A stretch of 56,055 bases of DNA. Source: Burkholderiales bacterium (GTDB lineage: Bacteria > Pseudomonadota > Gammaproteobacteria > Burkholderiales > Burkholderiaceae_C). Location of the stretch: the NCBI GenBank assembly GCA_016195825.1, contig JACPYV010000112.1, positions 1 through 56,055 on the forward strand, given 5' to 3'. Positions 8,375 to 17,533 of the stretch are shown here, piece after piece; within the stretch, counting starts at the first letter, position 1, and each line of letters begins with the position of its first letter. A model generated the notes under the pieces. It was not told the origin of the DNA, did no database searches, and saw only the letters and a program-made list of their open reading frames with translations. A program made the translations under genes and the position numbers.

Positions 8375-10025
8375 CCGCCGCGGCAGCGTCGGCCACGCTC
8401 CAGAACTGCCGCTCCTCGCGGCCCAGGCCATCGGCTGCGTTGGCCCGCAGCAGCGCCCGCACGGGCTCCTTCACGCGCGCCAGCAGCAGGCGCTGCCCGC
8501 GTCCGGCCAGGCGGCGGTCCAGCTCCAGCAGGCACTCGAAGGCCGTACTGTCGAGATCTCCACTCTCCTCCAGGCTCAGCACCAAGGTGCCCATGCCGCT
8601 CGCGGCCAGGCGCGAGTCGGCCTCGGCCATCACGCGCTCGGCGCTGGCGAAGAACAGCGGCTCCTGCGGCCGCAGGATCAGCGCGCCGGGCACAGCTTCA
8701 GCTTCTGGATGTTCCGGCCGATTAACGAAATTGCGCGTGCCCGGCAGCGCACCCAGCTCGTGCAGCACCGGCTGGCTGAAGCGGCGTAGCGCCTCGACAA
8801 GGGACAGCGCGATGGACGCCAGCATGCCGTGCAGCAGGCCCAGCGCCAGCACGGCCACGACGGCGCCGGCGATCAGCAGCCGGTCGCGGCCCAGATGCCA
8901 GGTCGCCAGCAGCGGCCGGGGCGACAACGCATGCCACAACGCAGCGATGACGGCCACGGCAAGCACCGGCCGCGGCAGCCAATGCAGCGCCGGCAGTGCC
9001 ACAGCAATGGCCACCGCGACGACCACGCAGGCCACGACGCCCGCGCGGCGGCTCTGCGCGCCAGCGCCATGGTTGGCTGCGCTGGCCGAGAAGCCTGCGC
9101 CCACCGGCATGCCTTGCAGCAGGCCGCTGGCCAGGTTGGCCACGCCCAGCGCAAACAGCTCGCGGTTGGCGTTCAGCGTATCGCCACGCTGCAGCGCCAG
9201 CGAGCGCATGCTGCCCCAGGACTCGGCGAACAGCAGCACCACCAGACCCACGGCCAGCTCGGCCACGTTGAGCCAGGCATCCAGGGCCAGCGCGGGCAGG
9301 TGGGGTGCGAAGGCCGGCGCCTCCACCGCGCCGACCACCGCCACGCCGTAGCCCTGCAGGCCCAGCAACCGCGTCGCCGCGATAGCCACGACCAGCGCGA
9401 TCAACGACGCCGGCCAGGTGGGCTGGCGGCGCAGCAGCGCGATCAGCGCGCCGGTCGCCAGGGCCACCAGCAGGCTGGTGGCATGCCAGTCACCCGCGTG
9501 ACCCAGCACCCACACCAGCAGGTGCAGCACGTCCAGACCCGGCGGTGGCAGCACGCCCAGCACGTCGGGCAGCTGCTTGATGACGATGGTGATGGCCAGC
9601 GCGAACGCGAAGCCGCGCAGCACCGGCCGCGACACGAAAGCCGACAGCTGGCCCTGACGCGCGGCGGCCAGCAGCAACAGCACTGCACCGGCCGCCAGCG
9701 TCAGCGCCAGCAAGGCCTCGGCATGCGCAATGCCAGCCAGGCCTGCAGCAGCAGCAGCAGCCAGGCTGGCACTGGACGACGTGGGCGCGACGATGGCGTC
9801 GCGGCTGCGGCCCAGCAGCGCGTAGACAACCAGGCCGGCAAGGACAGCGACGAGGGCATGGGCGACCGGCAGCCGCGCCAGCCCTGCGTAGGCCACGGCC
9901 TCGGGCAGCAGCAGGCCGGCCACACACAGGCCCGCCGTCAGGTCGGCGCCGAGAACGGCACGCAAGCTGCGCGGGTCAGCAGGGGAAGATGCCGGCGTCA
10001 CAGGCCTGGTTGAAAAGGGCCGCAT
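8352..10025 (-). CDS. SulP-family anion transporter with C-terminal STAS domain
   Basis: An inner-membrane transporter of the SulP (SLC26-like) family, about 557 aa. The N-terminal membrane domain has many hydrophobic segments, starting with LGADLTAGLCVAGLLLPEAV and AYAGLARLPVAHALVAVLAG, the classic first SulP helices. The gate-region motif is NRELFALGVANLASGLLQG with GAGFSASAANHGAGAQSR. The STAS domain occupies about the last 110 residues (GTLVLSLEESGDLDSTAFECL). Substrate cannot be assigned; sulfate, bicarbonate and C4-dicarboxylates are all possible in this family. The start is uncertain: ATG 10025 is used, GTG 10001 is the alternative, and either overlaps the end of the DUF2252 gene. It is the last gene of the long minus-strand operon. 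Confidence 0.9.
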   Translation of the reverse strand: MRPFSTRPVTPASSPADPRSLRAVLGADLTAGLCVAGLLLPEAVAYAGLARLPVAHALVAVLAGLVVYALLGRSRDAIVAPTSSSASLAAAAAAGLAGIAHAEALLALTLAAGAVLLLLAAARQGQLSAFVSRPVLRGFAFALAITIVIKQLPDVLGVLPPPGLDVLHLLVWVLGHAGDWHATSLLVALATGALIALLRRQPTWPASLIALVVAIAATRLLGLQGYGVAVVGAVEAPAFAPHLPALALDAWLNVAELAVGLVVLLFAESWGSMRSLALQRGDTLNANRELFALGVANLASGLLQGMPVGAGFSASAANHGAGAQSRRAGVVACVVVAVAIAVALPALHWLPRPVLAVAVIAALWHALSPRPLLATWHLGRDRLLIAGAVVAVLALGLLHGMLASIALSLVEALRRFSQPVLHELGALPGTRNFVNRPEHPEAEAVPGALILRPQEPLFFASAERVMAEADSRLAASGMGTLVLSLEESGDLDSTAFECLLELDRRLAGRGQRLLLARVKEPVRALLRANAADGLGREERQFWSVADAAAAVTAPAAR

Positions 10026-11184
10026 CCTCGCGCACCTGGGCGGCGGCGTCGCTGGAGGCCTGCACGAGGCGGTCTCGCCACTTGCCGGGGCCGCGGCCAC
10101 GGCGGCCGAAATCGATGAGCTCGTCAGCCGTGGCCGAGCCTTGGCGCCCGGCCGAGCGCAGCTGGGCCCAGGCGACGAGGCGGCTCATGGTGGCGAGGCT
10201 GTGGTGCAGGCCACCCCCTCGGTGTGGGGTCAGCGCGCCGAGATCCAGCCGGTCCTCGCCGGGCTGAAGTGCGCGCAGCACGAAGGGCTTGCCACCCATG
10301 TTCACCGGCTGCAACAGCCCGAGGCCGACGGCCTGCATGCGCTGCTGCACGGCCACCTCACGCTCGGCCTCGTTGCCCAGGCGCGGTTGTTTGCAGCCAC
10401 TGACGGGCGCGAGCGTCGACGGCCGCGCCGGCTTGAGGTCGAGCAGGCAGGCGCCCGCGACAGCGTCGCCGCGCACGAGGACGACATAGCGGTCCAGCCC
10501 CAGGCTGCCGGTGCCGGCCACTCGGCGGGCCACATCCAGCACGTCGAAGAAGTCATCGTCCGGCTGCCGGGCGGCGAACCCGGCCATGAAGGCACACACA
10601 CGTTCAACCTGCGCCTCGCCGGCCGGCAGCGCATGGCGGCCGTCGACGCGCAGGCGACGGCGCCTGCCTGTGCCGGTGCTGCGACGCGCCAGCAAGTCGG
10701 CCTGCTGCCGTGTGCCAACCCGCTCCAGCAGCAGGCCTACCGGGCCATCGGCGGTGCGCGGGTCCAGCCATTGGGCCTTGCCGCCGGCCAGCGCGTCGGC
10801 GTAGGCGTCGAGCATCGCGCGGGCCAGCGAGCGGGTATCGTCTTTGCCCAAGGCCAGTTCGTCGGCCGCCAGCCACAGGCTGGTCAGCAGGTGCAGGAGG
10901 TCGCAGCTGGCCGGCGCGAGGGCGGACTCGTCGAAGTCGTTGATGTCGAAGTACGCCAGGCCGTTGGGGCCCTGGTAGCTGCCGAAGTTCTCCAGGTGCA
11001 TGTCGCCACAGCACCAGGCGGCGGGCGCGGGCTTCAACGGGACGCGCTGCATGCGCGCATGGAAGAGATGGGCCGAGCCGCGCAGGAAGAGAAAGGGGCT
11101 CTTGCGCATCTTGGTGAACTTGAGCCGCAGCCGCTCGGGGTCACGGCCAGCATTGAAGCTCAGCAACGCGTGGATGACGTCCAT
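9976..11184 (-). CDS. DUF2252 family protein, kinase-like
   Basis: A 402-aa DUF2252 protein. The N-terminal FLRGSAHLFHARM and the central block CCGDMHLENFGSYQG followed by AYFDINDFDES are the family hallmarks. GDxHxEN and DxNDFD resemble the catalytic and metal-binding loops of aminoglycoside-phosphotransferase-like kinases, so an ATP-dependent phosphotransfer role is an inference. No substrate is known. The ATG overlaps the stop of the patatin gene upstream (ATGA), and its own 3' end overlaps the SulP start region, so it is translationally linked on both sides. Confidence 0.9.
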   Translation of the reverse strand: MDVIHALLSFNAGRDPERLRLKFTKMRKSPFLFLRGSAHLFHARMQRVPLKPAPAAWCCGDMHLENFGSYQGPNGLAYFDINDFDESALAPASCDLLHLLTSLWLAADELALGKDDTRSLARAMLDAYADALAGGKAQWLDPRTADGPVGLLLERVGTRQQADLLARRSTGTGRRRRLRVDGRHALPAGEAQVERVCAFMAGFAARQPDDDFFDVLDVARRVAGTGSLGLDRYVVLVRGDAVAGACLLDLKPARPSTLAPVSGCKQPRLGNEAEREVAVQQRMQAVGLGLLQPVNMGGKPFVLRALQPGEDRLDLGALTPHRGGGLHHSLATMSRLVAWAQLRSAGRQGSATADELIDFGRRGRGPGKWRDRLVQASSDAAAQVREDAALFNQACDAGIFPC

Positions 11185-12299
11185 CAGTCGGCCCCTTCGA
11201 GCGTGTGCACGCGCATGCCCACGGGGTCATGCATGGGCTCGCGCCAGGCTGCACGCTTGAGCATGCGGCTACCGTCCTTCAGGCCGGCGGCCCAGCGGGC
11301 GCGCAGGCGCGCATCGCTGAAGTCGATGTCGCGCCAGGAGTCCTCGCCGGGCAGCGCGCGCATGACAAGGTGGACGATGTCGATGCGCGAGTCGCAGCCC
11401 AGTGCGAGCAGCGTCTTCACGGCCGGCTCGGCGGCGGTCGATGGGTCCAGCTTGCGGCCCACCAGGCGCAGCGCGCGGCGCAGGTTCTGCAAGCGTTCGT
11501 GGTCTCCCAGGTGCTCGAAGATGCGGCTGGCGTACTGGATGTCCTTGTAGCGCGCCAGCGCTTGCGCCATCGTCTGCGGCGCGGCCTCGCTGGCGTCCCA
11601 CAGGTCGACCATGAAGCACAGCGTGTCGCGGCGTTCGGCGTCGTCCAGCACCACGTCCAGTGGGGTGTTGGAGTAGATGCCGCCGTCCCAGTAGGCGGCC
11701 TTGCCGATCTGCACCGGCGCGAAGCCGGGCGGCAGAGCGCCGCTGGCCATCACATGCTCGGGACCGATGCGGGTCTTGCCGTCGCGGTTGTCGAACAGCG
11801 CCAGCTCGCCGGAGCGAACGTCCACGGCACACAGCGTCAATCGCGTCTCGGCGGCGGCGATGCGGTCGAAGTCGACCAGCTCGCGCAGCGTGGCGGCCAG
11901 CGGCGAGGTGTCGTAGAAGCTCAGCTCGGCGAGCGGTGCGCGGCGGTTCATGTCCCAGGCCTGCGGGCCGCGCGGCTTGAAGAAGCCCGGCACGCCGCTG
12001 GTCAGCGTCTGCCAGGTCTGCAGGCCTTGCTGCCACATCGCCGCGAACGGGTTGGACGGCAGGTGCGGCGCCAGGGCCGGCCGGGTCACGCGGTCCCAGA
12101 AACTGCGCAACGCCGCCAGCCGGTCGGCCGGTGCGTTACCAGCCATCAACGCCGCATTGATCGCGCCGATGGAGGTACCGACCAGCCAGTCCGGCGCCAG
12201 GCTCGCACCCTCCAGCGCCTCGACGAAGCCGGCCTGGTAGGCCCCCAGCGCACCGCCGCCCTGGAAAACGTAGACGGTCTGGGGTGGGCGTTTGACCAT
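11184..12299 (-). CDS. patatin-like phospholipase with DUF3734-type C-terminus
   Basis: A 371-aa predicted lipid acyl hydrolase. The start ATG at 12299 gives MVKRPPQTVYVFQGGGALGA, so the oxyanion-hole glycine motif GGGALGAYQAG is at residues 14-24. The nucleophile is Ser43 in GTSIGAINAA, and the catalytic Asp205 is in YWDGGIYSN, completing the Ser-Asp dyad. No signal peptide is seen, so the protein is probably cytosolic or peripheral to the membrane. The C-terminal 130 residues match the arrangement of DUF3734-containing patatins often involved in PHB or lipid metabolism, but that role is not shown here. It starts 1 nt after the GST stop and its own stop overlaps the DUF2252 start. Confidence 0.92.
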   Translation of the reverse strand: MVKRPPQTVYVFQGGGALGAYQAGFVEALEGASLAPDWLVGTSIGAINAALMAGNAPADRLAALRSFWDRVTRPALAPHLPSNPFAAMWQQGLQTWQTLTSGVPGFFKPRGPQAWDMNRRAPLAELSFYDTSPLAATLRELVDFDRIAAAETRLTLCAVDVRSGELALFDNRDGKTRIGPEHVMASGALPPGFAPVQIGKAAYWDGGIYSNTPLDVVLDDAERRDTLCFMVDLWDASEAAPQTMAQALARYKDIQYASRIFEHLGDHERLQNLRRALRLVGRKLDPSTAAEPAVKTLLALGCDSRIDIVHLVMRALPGEDSWRDIDFSDARLRARWAAGLKDGSRMLKRAAWREPMHDPVGMRVHTLEGAD

Positions 12300-12300
12300 G

Positions 12301-12933
12301 TCAGCGGGCAGGCAAGGTGATGGCGTCGTCGCACGGGATGGCCTGAAACACGGCCAGTTGCTCGGCGGCTGCCGCATGTGCGGCCAGGTGCGGAAAGCCC
12401 GCGGCCGGCGCAACCTCGGGCAGCAGGCTTTGCATGAAGGTCCAGGCCACGGCGGCCGTGATGCCGGACTGGCAGATGCCGTCTGCGCTCACGTCCAGCG
12501 GGCTGTAGGCAAGCTCTCGGTCCAGCTCGCGACAAGCCGCGTCCAGCTGACCGCTGACGCGATCCACCCACGGCTGGTGCCGCTTCTCGGCCGGGCGCAG
12601 GCCGCGCTCGTAGACGATCTGCGCCGTCTTCTCGCAGGCCGCCAGCGCCAGGCCGATGAGGCGCAACTCGCGGGTCAGCCTGGCGGCCATGCTTGGCATC
12701 AGGCTGCGGCCTGCGAGCACCTCGGCATAGATCAGCATCAGCGTGGAGTCCATCAGCACGTTGCCGTCGTCGCAAATCAGCGTAGGCGCCTTGACCACCG
12801 GGTTGATCTGCTGGAAGGCGTCGAAGCCGCGGAACACCGAGATGGCCGCGTGCTCGAACGGCAGGCCCAGCAGCCGCATGGAGATGGCGACGCGACGCAC
12901 GAACGGGGAGTCGAGCATGCCGATGAGCTTCAT
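12301..12933 (-). CDS. glutathione S-transferase family protein
   Basis: A 210-aa protein with an N-terminal thioredoxin-like domain (MKLIGMLDSPFVRRVAISMR, then NPVVKAPTLICDDGNVLMDST, the glutathione-binding cis-Pro and Asp-Ser region) and an all-helical C-terminal domain. Ser9 in DSPFVRR sits where the catalytic Ser/Cys lies in beta- and omega-type enzymes. Substrate unknown. The ATG overlaps the stop of the one-TM protein gene (ATGA). Confidence 0.92.
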   Translation of the reverse strand: MKLIGMLDSPFVRRVAISMRLLGLPFEHAAISVFRGFDAFQQINPVVKAPTLICDDGNVLMDSTLMLIYAEVLAGRSLMPSMAARLTRELRLIGLALAACEKTAQIVYERGLRPAEKRHQPWVDRVSGQLDAACRELDRELAYSPLDVSADGICQSGITAAVAWTFMQSLLPEVAPAAGFPHLAAHAAAAEQLAVFQAIPCDDAITLPAR

Positions 12934-13478
12934 GGGGCCACCGCCTTGTCCTGTTTGGCGGAGCCCGCCTCTTCCTCACGCATCAGGCGATCCAGAAAGG
13001 CCTTGCCGTGACGGCGCTCGATCTCCGCCTTGACCACCCGGTTGTAGCCGCGCGCATAGGCCTGAGACTGCAGCGTGTCCGCATCGCCGTTGTGGACCCA
13101 GACGATGCCGTAGAGCCGCTTCAGCCGCTCGGCCCTGGCGATGTCCGCCTTGGTGGGCGGCTCGGCAAGGCCGACCACCTGCAGTTTGAGTGCGCCGGCC
13201 TCGACATCCAGGCGAGCCTGGGCCTGACCTTGCTCTGTGGCGAGGACACGGTTGGCGATGCCCATGTCGATGGTCGCCACCAATTGCCTCTGCGGCTTCG
13301 TCTCGCCCTCCGTGGCCCGAAAGCTGCTGAAGAGGCCGAGCACCGTGGCCGCCGCCAGCAGGCTGCACAGCACGGCAACGATGCGAATGGCGGTGCGGGG
13401 CCGGCGCCAACCGGCGCCCAGCCGCTCGTCGGCCAGTGCCACCGGCAGGACGGGCTTTGGTGAATCCATGGCGTGCAT
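12930..13478 (-). CDS. hypothetical protein with one transmembrane segment
   Basis: A 182-aa protein that I do not recognise. A short cytoplasmic N-terminus is followed by one hydrophobic segment near residues 31-50 (IRIVAVLCSLLAAATVLGLF), and the remaining 130 residues are hydrophilic with no evident catalytic motif. The C-terminus is charged. The ATG at 13478 overlaps the stop of the upstream Cys-rich gene (ATGA), which favours this start over ATG 13469. The position inside a tightly coupled operon argues that it is a real gene. Confidence 0.75.
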   Translation of the reverse strand: MHAMDSPKPVLPVALADERLGAGWRRPRTAIRIVAVLCSLLAAATVLGLFSSFRATEGETKPQRQLVATIDMGIANRVLATEQGQAQARLDVEAGALKLQVVGLAEPPTKADIARAERLKRLYGIVWVHNGDADTLQSQAYARGYNRVVKAEIERRHGKAFLDRLMREEEAGSAKQDKAVAP

Positions 13479-14005
13479 CAGTTCCTAAACCCCCGATTCT
13501 CGGCCAGCGGCGCCAACGCGGCCTGAACACGGGCCTGCCACGCGCCCTGTTCGGCAGCGCTCCAGTCCGACCAACGCGGAGACTCTGCATCGAGTTCGGC
13601 CGCCAAGCTTTGCAACTCCCCAAGGCCGGACACCGCGGCCGCAAGACTCAGCCGGGCCAGCCATTCCTGTGCTTCGCGCACTCGCGGGTAGGCGGCAAAC
13701 AGCCAGCGTGCCACGTCCGGCCGCGCGCGCCAGTCAGCACTGCCGAAGCGTTCGGTGGCCTGGGCCGTCAGCCGCTGGCCAGCGCCCAGGCAGTCGAAGG
13801 CGACACAGCCGGCAAAGCCGCGGTCGATCAGCTCGGCGTGGATGCAGCAGCGATGATCGGCGCACAGGTGCCGGCAGGGAGTCTCGGCGCGCTTGTCGAA
13901 GCCGAAGCCCTGGATCTCGTCGAACGGCGGGATCACGCAGCACAGCGCCGCGCAGGACGAGCAGTCGGCCTTGAGATGGGCGGGAAGCCTCAGTTCAACG
14001 GTCAC
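13478..14005 (-). CDS. Cys-rich metal-cluster-type protein (YkgJ-like or pentapeptide-protein N-domain)
   Basis: A 175-aa protein starting with a GTG that overlaps the stop of the VOC gene (GTGA). An earlier ATG would lie wholly inside that gene. Cysteines come in clusters: C15-S-S-C18-A-A-L-C22-C23, then CRHLCADHRCCIH and GCVAFDCLGAGQRL. This cysteine framework is that of zinc- or iron-binding YkgJ-like proteins and also of the N-terminal domain of some pentapeptide-repeat proteins. No pentapeptide repeats follow here; the C-terminal half is helical and Ala-rich. Metal binding is inferred, and function is unknown. Confidence 0.8.
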   Translation of the reverse strand: MTVELRLPAHLKADCSSCAALCCVIPPFDEIQGFGFDKRAETPCRHLCADHRCCIHAELIDRGFAGCVAFDCLGAGQRLTAQATERFGSADWRARPDVARWLFAAYPRVREAQEWLARLSLAAAVSGLGELQSLAAELDAESPRWSDWSAAEQGAWQARVQAALAPLAENRGFRN

Positions 14006-14424
14006 TGCAACGGGGCCGACACGCCGACCATCCAGCCCACGCCGAAGCGGTCGTTCACCATCCCGAACAGCGGCGCCCAGAAGGTCTTGCCCAGCGGCAC
14101 GTGCACCTGGCCGCCCGAGGCCAGCGCCTCGAAGGCCTGGCGTGCGGCGGCCTCGTCGGGGCAGTCCAGCGACAGCGAGAAGCCCTTGAAGGCCGTGGTG
14201 CCGCTGCACATGCCGTCGGACACCATGACCAACGCTCCGCCGATTAGCAGCGACGCATGCATGATCTTGTGCTCCGAGCCCGGCGGCAGCGCACCGGGCG
14301 GCGGCGGCTCGGGGCTGTCAGAGTTGCGCATCAGGAACTGCACCTCGGCACCCAGCGCCGTCTTGTAGAACTCGATAGCTTCTTCGCAGCGGCCATCGAA
14401 GAACAGGTAGGGGTCGATCTTCAT
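14002..14424 (-). CDS. VOC superfamily protein (PhnB/glyoxalase-like)
   Basis: A 140-aa small protein of the vicinal-oxygen-chelate fold. It begins MKIDPYLFFDGRCEEAIEFY, the typical PhnB-like opening, and contains HKIMHASLLIGGALVMVSDG and the C-terminal GKTFWAPLFGMVNDRFGVGW with the usual closing beta strand. Such proteins are often annotated as 3-demethylubiquinone methyltransferase-like, but the reaction is unknown. It starts 30 nt downstream of the M16 peptidase gene, and its stop overlaps the next GTG. Confidence 0.9.
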   Translation of the reverse strand: MKIDPYLFFDGRCEEAIEFYKTALGAEVQFLMRNSDSPEPPPPGALPPGSEHKIMHASLLIGGALVMVSDGMCSGTTAFKGFSLSLDCPDEAAARQAFEALASGGQVHVPLGKTFWAPLFGMVNDRFGVGWMVGVSAPLQ

Positions 14425-14454
14425 CGCGGTCTCCGTCGGGTCGGGAAGACAACT

Positions 14455-17271
14455 TTAGGGCGTCTTGAAGTCACCGGCCGTCGAGATGACGAAGTTCTCG
14501 GCCTTGATGTGCTTGCGCCAGGCTGCGTTGGCCTGCTCGACCGTGACGGCCGCCAGCGCTTCGTCTCGCTGCTGCGCCGCGGCCCAGGTCTCGGCGCGCT
14601 CCGCCAGGCTGCTCAGGCCACCGGCCAGCGCCCCGGGGTCGGCCCGGCCCTGCTTGCGGTCTTCGAGGATGTCCTTCTTCGCCCGCGCCAGCTCCGCCGC
14701 CGTGACCCCTTGAGCCGCCATGCGCGCCGCCTCTTCCTGCACGACGGCGATGACGCGCTCACGCTTGTCGGGCGCGAAGCTGGCCTGGATGGCGAAGCTA
14801 CCGGCGTCGCCCCAGGGGCCGGCGCTCAGGGATGCGCCGATGCCGTAGGTCAGGCCCTCCTTTTGGCGCACGCGCTCGGACAGCCGGCTCTCCAGCCCGC
14901 CGCCGCCGAAGATATGAACGGCCAGCTCCAGCGCCGCGTAATCCGGGTCTTCGCTGTTCAGCGGCAGCGTCTCGTGCAGGCGCACGATGGCATTGGCCTT
15001 GTCGCGTGCAGTGGCGTCGAAGCGCGCCGGGGGGATGGCCACATGCCGCGGGATGTGGCGCACGAACTTGGGCGCGCTGGGCTTCTTCCAGTCGCCGAAC
15101 AGCTGGTTCACCTCGGCGGCCAGCCCGTCCGGCAAGGCGCCGACGACGCTGACCTGGGCCTCGTTGGCCGACCAGTAGTCGGCGTAGAAGCGCTTAACGT
15201 CATCCAGCGTCGTCGCCTTCAGATTGGCAATGCGGTCATCCACGCTCATCACGTAGTCCGGGTGACCCAGGGTCACGCCGCGCGCCATGTTGTAGTGGCC
15301 GCGCGTGGCCTCCTGGCGCAGCACGCCGGGTTCCTGGCGCGAGGCTTCGATGCCGGACAGCGCCGCCTTGATCTCGCGGTCGAAGGCGTCCTGCGGCAGG
15401 GTGGGCCGGCGCAGCACATCGGCCGCGACACGCAGAGCGGGCAGCAGCGTGTCGCGCTCGGCGCTGATGAAGACGGTGGCGCCCTGGTCGTAGCTCGTGA
15501 TGCTGAGGTTGGCGCGCAGCTTGATGAGCGCGTCCTGCAGCTGCTGCTTGGTGAAGCCGGCGCTCCCTTCGCTCATCAGTTGGCCCACCAAGCCGGTGCC
15601 GTTGCGCGCGAAGGTCGCATCGCGCTCGCCCCAACGCAGCTGCATCTGCAGCACGACCGTGTTGCCACGGGTCTGCTTCTGCAGCGTGTGCAGCGCGATG
15701 CCCCCATTTGATCCCGGCAGCGTCATGCGCTTCGTGCGGCTCTCAAGCACCGCAGGGACCGGATCCAGCTGCTCGCCTTCCTCCACCTTGGGCGGGGCCT
15801 TCAGCTCGGCAAGGCGCTGCGCCAGCGCCGGCGCGGCCGGGATTTCCACGCGCTCCACCGCGCCAGCGGGCAGGTAGCGGCCCAGCGTGCGGTTGGCAGG
15901 CCTGAAGTAGGCCGCGCGCACACGCTCCACATCGGCCAGCGTGACCTTGGGAATGTCGTCCATCAGCTGGAACAGCAGACGCCAGTCGCCCGCGGCGATC
16001 AGGCCGGAGATCTGCTGGATCAACGCCTCAGGGTTCTTCATCTGCTGGCGGTAGCTGTTGACGGCGAGGTCGCGCACGCGCGCCAGCTCGCTCTCCTCGA
16101 AGGGCTTGGCGGACCGCCCCTCGGCCAGGTCCAGCAGCAGCGTCTCGACCTTGCTCACGTCACCGTCCGGCGGCAGCGCGGCCACAGCACTGATGGTGCC
16201 AGGGTCCGTACCGCCGATGCCGGTGATGCCGGCGAAGACGGCCAGCTTGGGCTCCACCAGCTGCTTGTAGAGCTGGCCGCTGGGCTGCAAGCTCATCAGC
16301 AGGCTGTAAACGATGAGCGCCGGCGTGTCCGGGTGGGTGATGGACGGCACGTGATACGCGGCCAGCAGCAGGGGCTGGCCGCCCACGCGGCGCACCACCA
16401 CCGTGCGCTCGCCGTCCTGCGCCGGCTCCACCGTGTAGGGCTGGGGCACCGGCGTAGCCGGCTTCGCGAGAGCGCCGAAGTCCTTGACGATCAGCGCCAG
16501 CGTGGCAGCTTTGTCGAAGGCGCCGGCGATCAGCAGCGTCGCGTTGTCAGGCCGGTAGTAGCGCTTGTAGAAGCCTTGCAGCTTCTCAATGGGCACGTTC
16601 TCGATATCACTCCTGGGGCCAATGGTGGCGTGCCCATAGGGGTGCCACGCGAAGGCCGCGGCGTTGACGCGCTGACTCAGCACGGCGAACGGCTGGTTCT
16701 CGCCGCGCTCGAACTCGTTGCGCACCACGGTCATCTCGGTGTCGAGGTCCGCCTTGGCGACACGGCTGTTCACCATGCGGTCGGCCTCCAGGTCGAGCAG
16801 GAAGGCCAGCGTGTCGGCGTTGGCATTGAAGCTGGCGAAGTAGTTGGTGCGGTCCACCGTCGTCGTGCCGTTGAAACGCACGCCGCGCTGCGCCATCGCA
16901 CCGGGGATGTCCCGCTGGCGATCGGTGCCCTTGAACAGCATGTGTTCCAGCAGGTGGGCCATGCCGTACTCGCCGGGCGCCTCGTGGCGGCTGCCGACGC
17001 GGTAGGTGATGTTGACCGTCGTGGTGGTCTGTGTCGCGTCTGGGAACAGCAACAATTGCAGGCCATTGGGCAGGCGGTACTCCTCGATGCCGCCCAGATC
17101 GCGCAAGGCGACGGGCAGCATCGGCGCGGGCCTGGCAGGGGCCTTGACGGCCGGACGCGGCGCGAGGGCCTTGGGGGCCGCGGGCGACACCGTGGCGGTC
17201 TGCGCCTGCACCGGCGCCAGGCCGGTCATCAGGACACAGGCCAGGGCCAGGCCGATTCGCAAGGACTTCAT
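14455..17271 (-). CDS. exported M16 family zinc peptidase (pitrilysin-like)
   Basis: A 938-aa metallopeptidase. Residues 1-23 form a signal peptide (MKSLRIGLALACVLMTGLAP, ending near VQAQ), so the protein is probably periplasmic. The inverted zinc motif HLLEH is at residues 106-110 within YGMAHLLEHMLFKGTD. The C-terminal half, from about residue 510, has a second M16-type domain without HxxEH, as usual for the inactive partner domain (FGGGGLESRLSERVRQKEGLTYG is the typical substrate-clamp part). Length and two-domain layout fit the family. It appears to be the first gene of the long minus-strand operon; the 262 nt upstream, shared with the 794-aa gene, must hold its promoter. Confidence 0.94.
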   Translation of the reverse strand: MKSLRIGLALACVLMTGLAPVQAQTATVSPAAPKALAPRPAVKAPARPAPMLPVALRDLGGIEEYRLPNGLQLLLFPDATQTTTTVNITYRVGSRHEAPGEYGMAHLLEHMLFKGTDRQRDIPGAMAQRGVRFNGTTTVDRTNYFASFNANADTLAFLLDLEADRMVNSRVAKADLDTEMTVVRNEFERGENQPFAVLSQRVNAAAFAWHPYGHATIGPRSDIENVPIEKLQGFYKRYYRPDNATLLIAGAFDKAATLALIVKDFGALAKPATPVPQPYTVEPAQDGERTVVVRRVGGQPLLLAAYHVPSITHPDTPALIVYSLLMSLQPSGQLYKQLVEPKLAVFAGITGIGGTDPGTISAVAALPPDGDVSKVETLLLDLAEGRSAKPFEESELARVRDLAVNSYRQQMKNPEALIQQISGLIAAGDWRLLFQLMDDIPKVTLADVERVRAAYFRPANRTLGRYLPAGAVERVEIPAAPALAQRLAELKAPPKVEEGEQLDPVPAVLESRTKRMTLPGSNGGIALHTLQKQTRGNTVVLQMQLRWGERDATFARNGTGLVGQLMSEGSAGFTKQQLQDALIKLRANLSITSYDQGATVFISAERDTLLPALRVAADVLRRPTLPQDAFDREIKAALSGIEASRQEPGVLRQEATRGHYNMARGVTLGHPDYVMSVDDRIANLKATTLDDVKRFYADYWSANEAQVSVVGALPDGLAAEVNQLFGDWKKPSAPKFVRHIPRHVAIPPARFDATARDKANAIVRLHETLPLNSEDPDYAALELAVHIFGGGGLESRLSERVRQKEGLTYGIGASLSAGPWGDAGSFAIQASFAPDKRERVIAVVQEEAARMAAQGVTAAELARAKKDILEDRKQGRADPGALAGGLSSLAERAETWAAAQQRDEALAAVTVEQANAAWRKHIKAENFVISTAGDFKTP

Positions 17272-17533
17272 TCAGGTCTCCAGAGGCCGGCTGCGCCGGT
17301 CGATTCGATGAGGCGCCGATTCTGACTGCTGCGCGCGTGGCGATCGTCACGCCCGCCGCGCCCCCTTGAACGATGGTGAATAAGTCCTGTGGGCTCTAGG
17401 GAGGCGCCCGCCACCGGCCCCGCCTAGCTTTGAGCAGAGGCCCGTCGGGCGCACTGCGCCGCCGCCTCGCTTCTGCGGCTGCGCACCCTTCGTGCTGCCC
17501 GTCCTTCGCCCTGTTCATTCAAGGAGGCACACC

